In this document: positions 9,076-17,397 of the stretch, in pieces
How the letters are laid out: each line of letters starts with the position of its first letter
How positions within the stretch are numbered: position 1 is the first letter of the stretch
From: an uncultured Collinsella sp.
GTDB taxonomy: Bacteria; Actinomycetota; Coriobacteriia; Coriobacteriales; Coriobacteriaceae
Assembly: GCA_900541235.1 (NCBI GenBank)
Contig: UQIW01000015.1
Coordinates: 1 to 64,000, forward strand
Direction of reading: 5' to 3'
Length of the DNA stretch: 64,000 nucleotides
Notes under the pieces: model-generated
What the model was told of the DNA's origin: nothing
The model's input: only the letters and a program-made list of their open reading frames with translations
The model's database searches: none
Program-made: the position numbers and the translations under genes

Positions 9076-10488
9076 ATGACCAAGAACCGCACCGAGGTCG
9101 CGGACATCGACCGCAGCCTCTACGACTTCACCTATGGCGAGGAGGGATTCGAGCGCCTCGACGCCGGCATCACGCCCGACATCGTGCGCGAGATCAGCGC
9201 CAAGAAGGACGAGCCGCAGTGGATGCTCGACCTGCGCCTCAAGTCCCTCGAGATCTTCAATCGTTTTCCCGACCCGACGTGGGGCCCCTCCATCGAGGGC
9301 CTGGACATGGACAACATCGTCACCTACGTCAAGCCCAACACCGACCAAAAGCACGACTGGGAGTCGGTGCCCGACGACATCAAGAACACCTTTGAGCGCT
9401 TGGGCATCCCCGAGGCCGAGCGCAGCTACCTGGCGGGCGTCGGCGCGCAGTACGACTCCGAGCTGGTCTACCACAACATGCAGGACACGGCGTCCAAGAT
9501 GGGCATCGTCTACTCCGGTATTGAGGAAGCCCTGCACGATCCGCAGTGGGAGCTGCTCATCCACGAGAAATTCATGACGCTCATCCCGCCCACCGACCAC
9601 AAGTTTGCGGCCCTGCACGGCGCCGTGTGGTCGGGCGGCTCGTTTGTCTACGTGCCCAAGGGCACCAAGCTCGACTTCCCGCTGCAGAGCTACTTCCGCC
9701 TCAACGCCAAGGGTGCCGGCCAGTTTGAGCACACGCTCATCATCGTCGAGGACGATGCCGACCTGCACTTTATCGAGGGTTGCTCCGCGCCCAAGTACAA
9801 CGTGGCAAACCTCCACGCCGGCGCCGTCGAGCTCTTTGTGGGCAAGCGTGCGCACCTGCGCTACTCGACCATCGAGAACTGGTCCAAGAACATGTACAAC
9901 CTCAACACTAAGCGTGCGCGCGTGGACGAGGACGGCGACATCGAGTGGATCAGCGGCTCCTTCGGCAGCCACGTGGGCTACCTCTACCCCATGAGCGTGC
10001 TCAATGGTCGCCGCGCCCGCTCGAGCTTTACCGGCATCACCTTTGCCGGCGCCGGTCAGAACCTCGACACCGGCTGCAAGGTCGTGCTCAACGCACCCGA
10101 TACCTCGGCAACCGTCGAGACCAAGGGCATCTCCAAGAGCGGCGGCATCCAGACGTTCCGCAGCTCCATCGTGGCCACGCCCAAGGCCGAGGGCTCCAAG
10201 GCAACCGTGAGCTGCCAGTCGCTGATGCTCGACGACCAGAGCCGCTCCGACACCATTCCGGCCATGGACATCCGCGCCAAAAACGTCGATATCGGCCACG
10301 AGGCCACCATCGGCCGCATCGGCGACGACAAGGTGTTCTACCTGATGAGCCGCGGCATCTCGGAGGAAGAGGCCCGCACCATGATCGTCAACGGCTTTGC
10401 CAACCCGGTCTCCAAGGAGCTGCCGCTGGAGTACGCCGTCGAGATGAACAACCTGATCAAGCTCGAGATGGAAGGAGCGATCGGATAA
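9076..10488 (+). CDS. sufB: SufB, Fe-S cluster assembly scaffold
   Basis: SufB is the core scaffold on which clusters form within the SufBC2D complex. The 470-residue length is standard. The conserved SufB/SufD beta-helix core is visible, including GGSFVYVPKG, HFIEGCSAPKY and GHEATIGRIGDDKVFYLMSRG near the C-terminus (quoted in separate parts), followed by EEARTMIVNGFANPV. The ribosome site is AAAGGGG. Its stop overlaps the sufD start in TAATG, which indicates translational coupling. Confidence 0.97.
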   Translation: MTKNRTEVADIDRSLYDFTYGEEGFERLDAGITPDIVREISAKKDEPQWMLDLRLKSLEIFNRFPDPTWGPSIEGLDMDNIVTYVKPNTDQKHDWESVPDDIKNTFERLGIPEAERSYLAGVGAQYDSELVYHNMQDTASKMGIVYSGIEEALHDPQWELLIHEKFMTLIPPTDHKFAALHGAVWSGGSFVYVPKGTKLDFPLQSYFRLNAKGAGQFEHTLIIVEDDADLHFIEGCSAPKYNVANLHAGAVELFVGKRAHLRYSTIENWSKNMYNLNTKRARVDEDGDIEWISGSFGSHVGYLYPMSVLNGRRARSSFTGITFAGAGQNLDTGCKVVLNAPDTSATVETKGISKSGGIQTFRSSIVATPKAEGSKATVSCQSLMLDDQSRSDTIPAMDIRAKNVDIGHEATIGRIGDDKVFYLMSRGISEEEARTMIVNGFANPVSKELPLEYAVEMNNLIKLEMEGAIG

Positions 10489-11759
10489 TGAAACAGACCA
10501 CGAACACCGCTGCTACCACCCTTGAGCAGGTCAATGCGATGCCGGCTGCCACTTGGGGTTGGCTCAAGATGAACCAGACCAAGCTCGAGCTTTCGGACGA
10601 GCTTGCCGCCGCTTCCACCGAGGCCGTTGAGATCGAGGGCTTGGACGAGCAGTTTGCTGGCGTGGCAGACGCGTTCGACGCTGCCATGGACGCCATGGCC
10701 GAGCGCTTCCCCGAGCGCCGCGCCTCCGCCCCCGGCGATGCCGCCGACCGCGCCCGCATCACGCCCGAGACCGAGCTCGACGTGCCCGCCACCTCTGTTT
10801 ACCAGGCCGGCGCCATCAAGCTCGAGGAGGAGCTCTCCCCCGCTGAGGCCTTCGAAACCGGCATGGGCGAGGCTGCCTACGCCTACTTAGCCGAGCACGC
10901 TACCAAGCGCATCGTCATCGATGTGCCCGCATACAAGCACGCCACGGTTACCGTGCGTGTGAGCGGTGTCGATGCCGCCGCGGCCATCGCCGCCATCGAC
11001 GTCGTCGTCCGTCCGCAGGCAACGCTCGACCTGCAGATCGCCCTGGACTCCCCCGTCAACGGCCAAGGCGTCGTGGGCGCTGTGCTGCGCGTGTGCGCTC
11101 ACGAGTACGCCACCGTCAACTTGACCTGCACGCAGACGCTCGATGACAGCTGGATCGCACTCGATGACACCGGCCTGTTCCTGGACGAGGGCGCGCGCGT
11201 CAACGTGCAGCACACCGTCCTGGGTGCCGGTGCCAGCGCCACCGGCCTTGCCGGCGACCTGCTGGGCGACACCGCCAAGGTGACGATCGATACCGATTAC
11301 CTGGGTGCCCGCGAACAGGTGCGCGACTTTAACTACGAGCTGCGCCACCGCGGTCGTAAGACCGAGTGCGAGATCGACGCCAATGGCGTGCTGACCGGCA
11401 CGTCCAAGAAGGTCTACCGCGGCACCATCGACCTCGTGCACGGCTGCAAGGGCGCCGTCGGCACCGAGCGCGAGACCGTACTGCTCGCCAACAAGGGCGT
11501 CGACAACAAGACCGTCCCCGTCATCCTCTGCGACGAGGACGACGTCGCCGGCAACCACGGCGCCACCATCGGCCACGTCCGCGACGAGCAGCTGTTCTAC
11601 CTCGCCTGCCGCGGCCTTGACCAAAACGCTGCCGAGGACCTGTTCATCCGCGCCAAGCTTGAGGACGCTGCGCTTTCCGCCACTGACGAGCGCACCCGCG
11701 CCGCCGTCGTCCGCATGGGCAACAACCTGATCGACAACTTTGAAGAGGAGCTCGCATGA
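10488..11759 (+). CDS. sufD: SufD, Fe-S cluster assembly protein
   Basis: SufD is the SufB paralogue that heterodimerises with it and helps cluster formation and iron acquisition. The 423-residue product shows the SufD core: IDLVHGCKGAVGTERETVLL, then CDEDDVAGNHGATIGHV and QLFYLACRGLD. The N-terminal 200 residues are Ala-rich and poorly conserved, as is usual. The ATG at 10488 is in the same TAATG that ends sufB. The longer open frame that reads through from 9945 lies inside sufB and is not the gene. The last bases overlap the sufS start (ATGA). Confidence 0.95.
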   Translation: MKQTTNTAATTLEQVNAMPAATWGWLKMNQTKLELSDELAAASTEAVEIEGLDEQFAGVADAFDAAMDAMAERFPERRASAPGDAADRARITPETELDVPATSVYQAGAIKLEEELSPAEAFETGMGEAAYAYLAEHATKRIVIDVPAYKHATVTVRVSGVDAAAAIAAIDVVVRPQATLDLQIALDSPVNGQGVVGAVLRVCAHEYATVNLTCTQTLDDSWIALDDTGLFLDEGARVNVQHTVLGAGASATGLAGDLLGDTAKVTIDTDYLGAREQVRDFNYELRHRGRKTECEIDANGVLTGTSKKVYRGTIDLVHGCKGAVGTERETVLLANKGVDNKTVPVILCDEDDVAGNHGATIGHVRDEQLFYLACRGLDQNAAEDLFIRAKLEDAALSATDERTRAAVVRMGNNLIDNFEEELA

Positions 11760-13081
11760 TCGACACCGAGCACGTTAAATGCGACACCTGTACTGCCCCC
11801 GAGCCCATGGAGCTCGACGCCAGCGACGAGGCTTCGCGCGGCTGGCCCACTGTGGACATCGAGACCAACCCCTACAAGGGCCAGTTCCCGCTGTTCCAGC
11901 AGCACCCCGAGATCGTCTTCCTCGATAGCGCCGCCACCGCACAGCGCCCTGCCTGTGTGCTCGACGCCGAGCGTGACTTCTATCAGCGCATGAACGCCAA
12001 CCCCCTGCGCGGCCTGTACTCGCTGTCCGTCGAGGCCACCGAGGCTATCGCGAAGGTGCGCCAGCAGATCGCCGACCTCATCGGAGCCTCCCAGGCCAAC
12101 GAGGTCGTCTTCACCCGCAACACGAGCGAGTCGCTCAACCTGGTCGCCAAGAGCTTTGCGCCCACAGTGCTCGAACCGGGCGACGAGGTCGTCATCACCA
12201 TCATGGAGCACCACTCCAACCTGATTCCGTGGCAGCAGGTCTGCCGCGAGACCGGCGCCAAGCTCGTCTACCTCTACCCCACCAAGACCGGCCAGCTCAC
12301 CACCGAGGAGGTTCTTGCCAAGGTTGGTCCCAAGACCAAGATTCTGGCCGTGGGACAGGTTTCTAACGTGCTGGGCGTCGAGAACCCGGTCAAGAACCTC
12401 GGCAAGCTCGTCCACAAGTACGGCGGCTATCTGGTCGTCGACGGCGCGCAGTCGCTGCCGCACATGCCGGTCGATGTGGCCGACCTGGGAGCCGACTTCT
12501 TTGCCTTTAGCGCACACAAGGCCATGGGCCCCATGGGCATCGGCGTGCTGTGGGGCAAGATGGACCTGCTGAACGCCATGCCGCCCATGCTCACCGGTGG
12601 CGAGATGATCGACTCTGTCACCGAGCAGGACGCCGTCTGGGCGCCCGTCCCCGAGAAGTTCGAGGCCGGCACGCAGGACGCCGCCGGCATCTTCGCCACG
12701 GGCGCCGCCCTTGATTACCTGGTCAACACGGTGGGTTACGAGAACATCCAGGCCCGCGAGCAGGCGCTCGTCCACTATCTGATGGGCGAACTCATGCAGC
12801 TCGACTTTGTCCAAATCATCGGTTCCATCTACTGGGACAACCACCACGGCGTTGTGAGCTTTAACGTCAAGGGCATCCATCCGCACGACGTCGCGAGCAT
12901 CATGGACATGGACGGCGTCTGCATCCGCGCCGGCCACCACTGCGCGCAGCCGCTGCTTACCTGGCTGGGCGTCGAAAACCTTGCTTGCTGCCGCGCCAGC
13001 GTGGCCTTCTACAACGACAAGGCCGACATCGACAAGTTCATCGCCGGCCTGCATCACGTTTGGAGCACGTTCAATGGGTAA
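11756..13081 (+). CDS. sufS: SufS, cysteine desulfurase
   Basis: SufS is a PLP-dependent group II cysteine desulfurase that takes sulfur from L-cysteine as a persulfide and hands it to SufU. The PLP lysine is Lys255 in AFSAHKAMGPMG, the substrate histidines are in EHHSN (151-155), and the persulfide cysteine is Cys396 in RAGHHCAQP. The product is 441 residues, about 35 longer than common SufS, because of an N-terminal extension before the canonical NPYKGQFP start. That extension contains Cys9 and Cys12 (CDTC). It overlaps sufD by 4 bases and sufU by 8, consistent with coupled translation. Confidence 0.97.
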   Translation: MIDTEHVKCDTCTAPEPMELDASDEASRGWPTVDIETNPYKGQFPLFQQHPEIVFLDSAATAQRPACVLDAERDFYQRMNANPLRGLYSLSVEATEAIAKVRQQIADLIGASQANEVVFTRNTSESLNLVAKSFAPTVLEPGDEVVITIMEHHSNLIPWQQVCRETGAKLVYLYPTKTGQLTTEEVLAKVGPKTKILAVGQVSNVLGVENPVKNLGKLVHKYGGYLVVDGAQSLPHMPVDVADLGADFFAFSAHKAMGPMGIGVLWGKMDLLNAMPPMLTGGEMIDSVTEQDAVWAPVPEKFEAGTQDAAGIFATGAALDYLVNTVGYENIQAREQALVHYLMGELMQLDFVQIIGSIYWDNHHGVVSFNVKGIHPHDVASIMDMDGVCIRAGHHCAQPLLTWLGVENLACCRASVAFYNDKADIDKFIAGLHHVWSTFNG

Positions 13082-13508
13082 TCTATACACCTCCACCACG
13101 TTTATGGAGCACAACTCGCACCCCGACTATAAGTACGAGATGGATGCTCCCACGCACGAGCACGACGGTATCAACCCCAGCTGTGGCGACGAGCTCACCT
13201 TGCAGCTGCGTGTCGAGAAGGGCGTAATCGAGGAGGCCTCCTTTACCGGTCATGGCTGCGCCATCAGCCAGGCCAGCGCCGACATCATGGCCGACCTCAT
13301 CACCGGCGAGACCGTCGAGGAAGCTCACCGCTTGGCAGAGCTCTTCCTCGCCATGATCCGCGGCGAGAAGCTCTCCGAGGACGACCTGGAAGACCTGGAC
13401 GAAGCCGCCCAGCTCCAGGACATCTCGCACATGCCCGCCCGCGTCAAATGCGCCGAGCTCGCCTGGCGCACCCTCGACGGCATGCTCGAGGGGCAAACAA
13501 ACCAGTAG
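13074..13508 (+). CDS. sufU: SufU, zinc-dependent sulfurtransferase
   Basis: SufU is a Zn protein that accepts persulfide sulfur from SufS. All four zinc/sulfur ligands of the SufU type are present: Cys37 and Asp39 (NPSCGDEL), Cys62 (GHGCAISQAS) and Cys126 (ARVKCAELAW). The 18-residue insertion that distinguishes SufU from IscU (region ~93-118) is also present. The 144-residue length is standard. The start lies inside the end of sufS. It is the last gene of the operon, and a strong terminator follows 32 bases later. Confidence 0.96.
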   Translation: MGNLYTSTTFMEHNSHPDYKYEMDAPTHEHDGINPSCGDELTLQLRVEKGVIEEASFTGHGCAISQASADIMADLITGETVEEAHRLAELFLAMIRGEKLSEDDLEDLDEAAQLQDISHMPARVKCAELAWRTLDGMLEGQTNQ

Positions 13509-13540
13509 CTTATGCCCCGAATCCAAGGTTTTTGATTGCC

Positions 13541-13570
13541 GAGCCGCCCGATACGGGCGGCTCTGTTTTT
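13541..13570 (+). terminator. Terminator of the suf operon
   Basis: GAGCCGCCCG, ATA loop and CGGGCGGCTC form a perfect GC-rich stem followed by TGTTTTT. It is immediately downstream of sufU. Confidence 0.93.
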
Positions 13571-14167
13571 ACCTAATGAGCGCGAACGCACAAAGTCCGC
13601 GCGTCCGGCGCCCCGTCTGACATTTGCCACACAGCCAGACGCAAACACGGGCGTTTTCCGCAGCACCAAAGTCCTGCGGCAGGGCCCCGGGCCCGCCAAG
13701 CAATGCGCCAAGCCCCGTTCTGCGAAGCTCCGACTCGCTTCGCGCCTGCCGCAGACGGGTCCCATAGGGAGCGGCGTGCATTTTTGCGAGTATTCAGCAC
13801 GCCAAGCTGTGTGTATACGCATCGAAAGCGTTAATCAACGTCTCCAGGCGCATATATATTGTGTTTTAAAACTGACATCGCGGTCTGACGGGACGCAGAC
13901 ACGTGCTTCGGGGCGCAACAGCGGGGATTAATAGCTTAAGAACCCGTATGTTGAAAGATTGCAGCGGTGCCGACAGCACCACGATGTTGAAAACTCCGTT
14001 TTTTGCACGGCGCAGACGGGGGTAGGCACGGGCAAACCCGGACCGAGCCGTTATTTTATGCAAGATGGCGATTTTTCTATGCATATTAAGAAGTGCAGTT
14101 ACCGTACCAAGCTTTTGAACGCTGGTTGCAGCGTATGGACGACTCCAGCTGCAGTGAACAGGCGACC
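13571..14167. other. Intergenic stretch without a supported gene
   Basis: About 600 bases separate the suf terminator from the transposase-like gene. I see no open frame with a ribosome site or family resemblance. The stretch contains several small hairpins, for example GGTGC-CGACA-GCACC near 13970, and two copies of ATGTTGAAA near 13950 and 13983. Composition shifts from GC-rich (to about 13800) to more AT-rich. It may be decayed sequence around the solitary transposase. Confidence 0.4.
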
Positions 14168-14980
14168 CTACATCACGTTTCCGCCAGCCCTCATCGCCGT
14201 TCGCGCGCGGGCGCGCACGATACGAGAGACGGTACTTTTGCCAATCCCGGTATATCGCTCAATCTGGCGCACCGTAAAGCCGGCATTGTTCAATCCAACA
14301 ATAACGGTATCGCGCTGCGCCGTCGGTACAGTTTTAACACCGTTGAGCGGCACGCCCAGGCGCTTCGTCATCTTGTCGGCAAAGGCGTGGCGTTCCCATT
14401 CCGTCTCTTTCATATCGCACAGCGCTGGCTCACTGCCGTCGGGCGTCGAAAGCGAATAGGCAATAAAGCCCTCGGCAGAACCAAAAAGCTCAAGCACGCA
14501 AGAAGGATCAGAAAATCCCCTCGCGACATCAGCCGCGTCACCGTCGTAAGCGCACAAATGCTCCGCAAAGCTACTCCAGGGATAACGCTCGATTAGGCTC
14601 ATGCCCGCCTCCTGCGGATTGGCGTGAACGGAGCGAATAGCCTCCATCACCTGCCAGTCGGTATCGAGCGAACGCCGGTCAAAACGGTTCTGGAACAGAT
14701 GGCCTGTGCGCCCCGTGCGCTTATTGAACCGCCGCGCGTACGTCAAAAGCAGCCGGTGCATCGCCGCGCTCATCGCGTCCTCGTAATCTGCAAGTACCAA
14801 ATGCACGTGATTGCCCATAAGGCACCAGGCGATAACCGTCACGCCCTCCTCCCGGCAGCAGTCGCGCATCAGTTCCAAAAACTCCCACCGGTCTTCATCG
14901 CCCTCAAAGATGAGCTGCTTGCCCGCACCGCGGGCACAGACATGGTAAAAGCCGGTAACCGTTCTCCAAACGCGCTGCAT
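14168..14980 (-). CDS. REP-associated (Y1/HUH) transposase-like protein, catalytic Tyr replaced
   Basis: A 270-residue member of the Y1 single-strand transposase group (REP-associated type). The HUH metal site is clear in MGNHVHLVL (His58, His60), and TGHLFQNRF and YPWSSF are family blocks. In homologues the nucleophilic tyrosine lies in a YIHxNP motif. Here the aligned segment reads SVHANP (codon TCC where TAC would encode Tyr), so strand transfer may be abolished. The C-terminus adds a helix-turn-helix (VRQIERYTGIGKSTVSRIV). The ATG at 14980 has AAGGGAG upstream. There are no flanking ends of an insertion sequence, so it may be a domesticated protein. Confidence 0.85.
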   Translation of the reverse strand: MQRVWRTVTGFYHVCARGAGKQLIFEGDEDRWEFLELMRDCCREEGVTVIAWCLMGNHVHLVLADYEDAMSAAMHRLLLTYARRFNKRTGRTGHLFQNRFDRRSLDTDWQVMEAIRSVHANPQEAGMSLIERYPWSSFAEHLCAYDGDAADVARGFSDPSCVLELFGSAEGFIAYSLSTPDGSEPALCDMKETEWERHAFADKMTKRLGVPLNGVKTVPTAQRDTVIVGLNNAGFTVRQIERYTGIGKSTVSRIVRARARTAMRAGGNVM

Positions 14981-15383
14981 GGCGCTCCCTTCGCCGGGAT
15001 CTGCTTGCCATCCAATACAGCACGATTGAAGCGTGCCATCAAAACATTCACGCAAAACAATACACTCGCGCGGCCAAAGGCAGTAATCAGGCGGCGAACG
15101 GCACCGTTGCAACAGGTCAACCCCTGCAACGCTTACAAGAGCTGACCAAAAGCTTGCCCAAGACGGACCCCCTCTACGGAAGTTCACGACCACAGAACAT
15201 AGCGTTAAACCGTTTCAATTAAAACTTCCGGACTTCTCGCTACGAAAACTGAGCCGTTCACCGAATATTCCGTGCATTTCGCGGTATTATAGGGGCTGCA
15301 TGTCATGTCCCTTTCGAAGGGTCGCCCGGCAATCGCCAGCCACGACCCCCAGACGGGACGCCAACACGATAGAGAGGAGAGGC
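14981..15383. other. Divergent intergenic region, transposase-like gene / NifU-like gene
   Basis: About 400 bases without a supported gene. TATTAT at 15285-15290 could be the -10 box for the NifU-like/GGGtGRT pair, but no good -35 is seen. A GAATATTC palindrome lies just upstream at about 15263. I see no riboswitch-like architecture. Confidence 0.35.
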
Positions 15384-16118
15384 ATGCAGTACTCACAGGA
15401 AGTGGAGAACATGTGCCCCGTTGCCAAGGGTGCATACCACGGCCCCGCACCCATCCCCGAGGAGGGCAAGTGGGTCCAGGCTAAGGAGATTTCCGACATC
15501 TCCGGTCTTACGCACGGTGTGGGTTGGTGCGCACCTCAGCAGGGCGCCTGCAAGCTCACGCTGAACGTCAAGGACGGCATCATCGAGGAGGCCCTCGTTG
15601 AGACCATCGGCTGCTCGGGTATGACCCACTCTGCCGCCATGGCTTCCGAGATCCTTCCCGGTAAGACCATTCTCGAGGCCCTCAACACCGACCTCGTCTG
15701 CGACGCCATCAACGTTGCTATGCGCGAGATCTTCCTGCAGATCGTTTACGGCCGCAGCCAGACCGCGTTCTCCGAGGGCGGCCTGCCCGTGGGCGCCTCC
15801 CTCGACGACCTCGGCAAGGGCCTTCGCTCTCAGGTCGGCACCATGTTCGGCACCAAGGCCAAGGGCGCTCGTTACCTCGAGCTCGCTCAGGGCTACGTCA
15901 CCCGCATGGCTCTCAACGACAAGAACGAGATCATCGCTTTCGAGTTCCTGAACCTCGGCAAGTTCACCGACGCCGTCAAGGCCGGCAAGACCCCCGAGGA
16001 GGCCATCGCTGGCGCTATGGGCCACTATGGTCAGTGGGAGAACGCTGCCAAGTACATCGACCCGCGCACCGACGAGGAGACTCACTCCGTCGCCAGCGTG
16101 TTCCCGGTTCACGAGTAG
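15384..16118 (+). CDS. NifU-like iron-sulfur scaffold protein paired with GGGtGRT protein
   Basis: The N-terminal half resembles the NifU/IscU scaffold fold: Cys56 in GACKLTLNVKDG, and GCSGMTHSAA with Cys77 followed by LPGKTILEAL, which parallels the GCAxSxAS...Gkt block of SufU. Additional cysteines are Cys11, Cys49 and Cys106. The third canonical scaffold cysteine (ARVKC in SufU) is not seen. The C-terminal 130 residues are specific to this family. The ATG has AGAGAGGAGAGG directly upstream. It is 244 residues and lies 18 bases before the GGGtGRT gene, with which homologues are usually paired. The role is inferred as cluster- or metal-related; no reaction is established to my knowledge. Confidence 0.85.
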   Translation: MQYSQEVENMCPVAKGAYHGPAPIPEEGKWVQAKEISDISGLTHGVGWCAPQQGACKLTLNVKDGIIEEALVETIGCSGMTHSAAMASEILPGKTILEALNTDLVCDAINVAMREIFLQIVYGRSQTAFSEGGLPVGASLDDLGKGLRSQVGTMFGTKAKGARYLELAQGYVTRMALNDKNEIIAFEFLNLGKFTDAVKAGKTPEEAIAGAMGHYGQWENAAKYIDPRTDEETHSVASVFPVHE

Positions 16119-16136
16119 AAAGGGAGGGAAATAACT

Positions 16137-17141
16137 ATGACTGTTACGTTCGAAGGTTACGAGCGCCGCGCTGACAAGATCAACAAGTGCCTCGCCGACA
16201 ACGGCATCGCCTCCCTCGAGGAAGCTCTGCAGATCTGCACCGACAAGGGCTTCAACCCGCGTGAGATCGTCAACAACACCCAGTCCATCGCCTTCCAGAA
16301 CGCTGAGTGGGCCTACACCCTCGGCTGCGCTCTCGCTGTCAAGCGTGGCGCCAAGTCCGCTTCTGAGGCTGCCGCCATCATCGGCGAGGGCATCCAGGCC
16401 TTCACCGTTCCCGGCTCCGTCGCCGAGGACCGCAAGGTCGGTCTGGGCCACGGCAACCTGGGCGCTATGCTGCTCTCCGACGACACCGAGTGCTTCGCCT
16501 TCCTGGCCGGCCACGAGTCCTTCGCTGCCGCTGAGGGCGCTATCGGCCTGGCTCTGAACGCCAACAAGGCTCGCAAGAAGCCGCTGCGCGTTATCCTCAA
16601 CGGCCTGGGCAAGGACGCCGCCCAGATCATCGCCCGCATCAACGGCTTCACCTATGTGAAGACCCAGTTCGACTACTACACGGGCGAGCTCAAGGTCGTC
16701 GAGACCATCCCCTACTCCGATGGTCCCCGCGCTGCCGTTAACTGCTACGGCTCCGACGACGTCCGTGAGGGCGTTGCCATCATGTGGCACGAGAACGTCG
16801 ACATCTCGATCACCGGTAACTCCACCAACCCCACGCGCTTCCAGCACCCCGTTGCTGGCACCTACAAGAAGGAGCGCATCGAGGCTGGCAAGAAGTACTT
16901 CTCCGTCGCTTCTGGTGGCGGCACTGGCCGCACCCTGCACCCGGACAACATGGGCGCCGGCCCTGCCTCTTACGGCATGACCGACACCATGGGCCGCATG
17001 CACTCCGACGCCCAGTTCGCCGGTTCTTCCTCCGTGCCTGCGCACGTTGACATGATGGGTCTCATCGGCATGGGCAACAACCCCATGGTCGGTGCCACCG
17101 TCGCCTGCGCTGTCGCCGTCGAGGAGGCCCTCAAGGCCTAA
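16137..17141 (+). CDS. GGGtGRT family protein, function unknown
   Basis: The protein carries the family-naming motif GGGTGRT at residues 260-266 and is 334 residues long, the usual size. Other conserved-looking blocks are GHGNLGAMLLSDDTECF (104-120), LNGLGKDAAQ and the C-terminal GSSSVPAHVDMMGLIGMGN. No signal peptide or membrane helix is present. GGGAGG precedes the ATG. It is co-transcribed with the NifU-like gene and the unit ends in a strong terminator. Codon use is strongly biased (Cys TGC, Ala GCT/GCC, Lys AAG), which suggests high expression. Nothing in the sequence reveals the reaction. Confidence 0.9.
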   Translation: MTVTFEGYERRADKINKCLADNGIASLEEALQICTDKGFNPREIVNNTQSIAFQNAEWAYTLGCALAVKRGAKSASEAAAIIGEGIQAFTVPGSVAEDRKVGLGHGNLGAMLLSDDTECFAFLAGHESFAAAEGAIGLALNANKARKKPLRVILNGLGKDAAQIIARINGFTYVKTQFDYYTGELKVVETIPYSDGPRAAVNCYGSDDVREGVAIMWHENVDISITGNSTNPTRFQHPVAGTYKKERIEAGKKYFSVASGGGTGRTLHPDNMGAGPASYGMTDTMGRMHSDAQFAGSSSVPAHVDMMGLIGMGNNPMVGATVACAVAVEEALKA

Positions 17142-17176
17142 TCGCGCCCGCGCGATGCTCATATAGTTGAGCTTTG

Positions 17177-17209
17177 GAGTCGCTACCTTTCGAGGTAGCG
17201 GCTCTTTTT
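17177..17209 (+). terminator. Terminator after the GGGtGRT gene
   Basis: GAGTCGCTACC and GGTAGCGGCTC form an 11-bp stem with one G-T pair and a six-base loop, followed by TTTTTG. Confidence 0.93.
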
Positions 17210-17397
17210 GTTTGCGCTGGCGCAGGGTAGCTAATGCCGGTATATCAGCTGGGGCGAAATACGAGATGTGAAGAGATGGAGCGTCAGAGCGTCCATGACG
17301 CCCACCTGCCATATTTACCCTTTACCGATTTGCCGGGTCTTTGCGGCCCCATTGCCGATCACCCGTGCGACAATGCGCCGGACGAGAAAGGAATCCG

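Noticed and set aside
8791..10299. Open frame of 502 codons on the minus strand across sufC-sufB
   Set aside because: It is an antisense shadow of two well-supported genes.
9945..10487. A longer sufD start reaching back into sufB
   Set aside because: The extra 181 codons are frame-shifted within sufB, and the ATG at 10488 in TAATG gives the normal SufD start.
11597..13114. Open frame of 505 codons on the minus strand across sufS
   Set aside because: It is antisense to sufS, with no ribosome site or family match.
14168..14980. An insertion sequence with defined ends around the REP-type transposase-like gene
   Set aside because: No terminal inverted repeats or target duplications are visible in the flanks.
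15393..17312. Open frame of 639 codons on the minus strand across the NifU-like/GGGtGRT pair
   Set aside because: The opposite strand encodes two recognised families with good ribosome sites; the antisense frame has shadow-like Ala/Gly/Val composition.
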